DNA of 12,758 bases from the NCBI GenBank assembly GCA_002399505.1, contig DHDT01000036.1, forward strand, positions 1,466-14,223. Direction: 5' to 3'. The notes below the pieces were generated by a model that was not told the DNA's origin, ran no database searches, and saw only the letters and a program-made list of their open reading frames with translations. A program made the position numbers and the translations under genes. This stretch comes from Caryophanales bacterium UBA4869. GTDB taxonomy: Bacteria > Bacillota_I > Bacilli_A > RFN20 > CAG-288. How positions within the stretch are numbered: the stretch's first letter is position 1; every line of letters starts with the position of its first letter. Positions 12,481 through 12,758 of the stretch are shown here, one piece after another.

Positions 12481-12758
12481 ATGGCTAAACAGAAGTTCGA
12501 CCGTTCTAGACCGAACGTTAACATCGGTACTATCGGTCACGTCGATCACGGCAAGACTACCCTTACTGCTGCTATCACTCAGGTGTTAGCTAAGGATGGC
12601 TTAGCTGTCGCTATGAAGTACGATCAGGTTGATGCTGCCCCTGAAGAGAAGGCTCGTGGTGTTACTATTAACGCCGCCCATATCGAATACGAAACTGCGA
12701 CCAGACATTATTGTCACGTCGACTGCCCTGGCCATGCTGACTACATCAAGAACATGAT
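12481..12758 (+). CDS. tuf: Elongation factor Tu, N-terminal fragment
   Basis: The first 92 codons of EF-Tu are present; the gene runs off the window. EF-Tu is the GTPase that brings aminoacyl-tRNA to the ribosome. The P-loop GHVDHGKT is at 19-26, the switch I end RGVTI at 59-63 (Thr62 binds the magnesium), and DCPGHADY at 81-88 with catalytic His85. Variants against the familiar consensus are RGVTINAAH for RGITISTAH and Cys78 in HYCHVDCPG, where Ala is usual. Both are mild and look like lineage differences. It is the last gene of the classical rpsL-rpsG-fusA-tuf order, with its own probable promoter. Codon use is strongly biased, as expected. Confidence 0.96.
   Translation, partial: MAKQKFDRSRPNVNIGTIGHVDHGKTTLTAAITQVLAKDGLAVAMKYDQVDAAPEEKARGVTINAAHIEYETATRHYCHVDCPGHADYIKNM

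Overview
The window looks like ordinary chromosome from a low-GC Gram-positive bacterium (Firmicutes). An uncultured, host-associated member of the Bacilli/Erysipelotrichia side is my best guess. The grounds are a whiA gene, strong AGGAGG ribosome sites before most genes, TTGACA/TATAAT promoters, a BspA-like leucine-rich surface lipoprotein, and S7/S12/PGK sequences of Firmicute type. TGG encodes Trp, and TGA is a normal stop (ends of whiA and of the lipoprotein), so this is not a code-4 mycoplasma. The taxonomic placement is inference. All genes are on the + strand.

Layout: (1) 1-1151, the 3' end of thioredoxin reductase (trxB) running directly into whiA, then a terminator. (2) 1236-1553, an AT-rich, gene-free control region packed with palindromes. 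(3) 1554-4712, a glycolytic operon gapA-pgk-tpiA, with a strong hairpin between gapA and pgk and a rho-independent terminator at the end. Together these enzymes take triose phosphates to 3-phosphoglycerate and interconvert the two trioses. (4) 4852-9039, two seven-helix Bax-inhibitor-1-like membrane proteins (252 and 253 aa) flanking a 761-aa lipoprotein with two beta-type repeats and about 15 BspA-type leucine-rich repeats. Each of the three appears to have its own promoter, and terminators lie between them. (5) 9186-12758, the str operon rpsL-rpsG-fusA-tuf, driven by a perfect consensus promoter with a structured leader. tuf has an additional probable promoter and is cut off by the window edge.

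Highly expressed genes (glycolysis, str) almost avoid CTG for Leu and favour CTT/CTC/TTA and NNC/NNT codons. The membrane and lipoprotein genes use a broader set, as expected from expression-driven codon bias.

I see no CRISPR array, insertion sequence, phage gene, tRNA or rRNA, and no new defence or metabolic system. The points most worth a second look are the BI-1/LRR/BI-1 cluster, the palindrome cluster ahead of gapA, the leader and inverted repeat around the str promoter, and a natural Lys-to-Arg change in S12 at a known streptomycin-resistance site.
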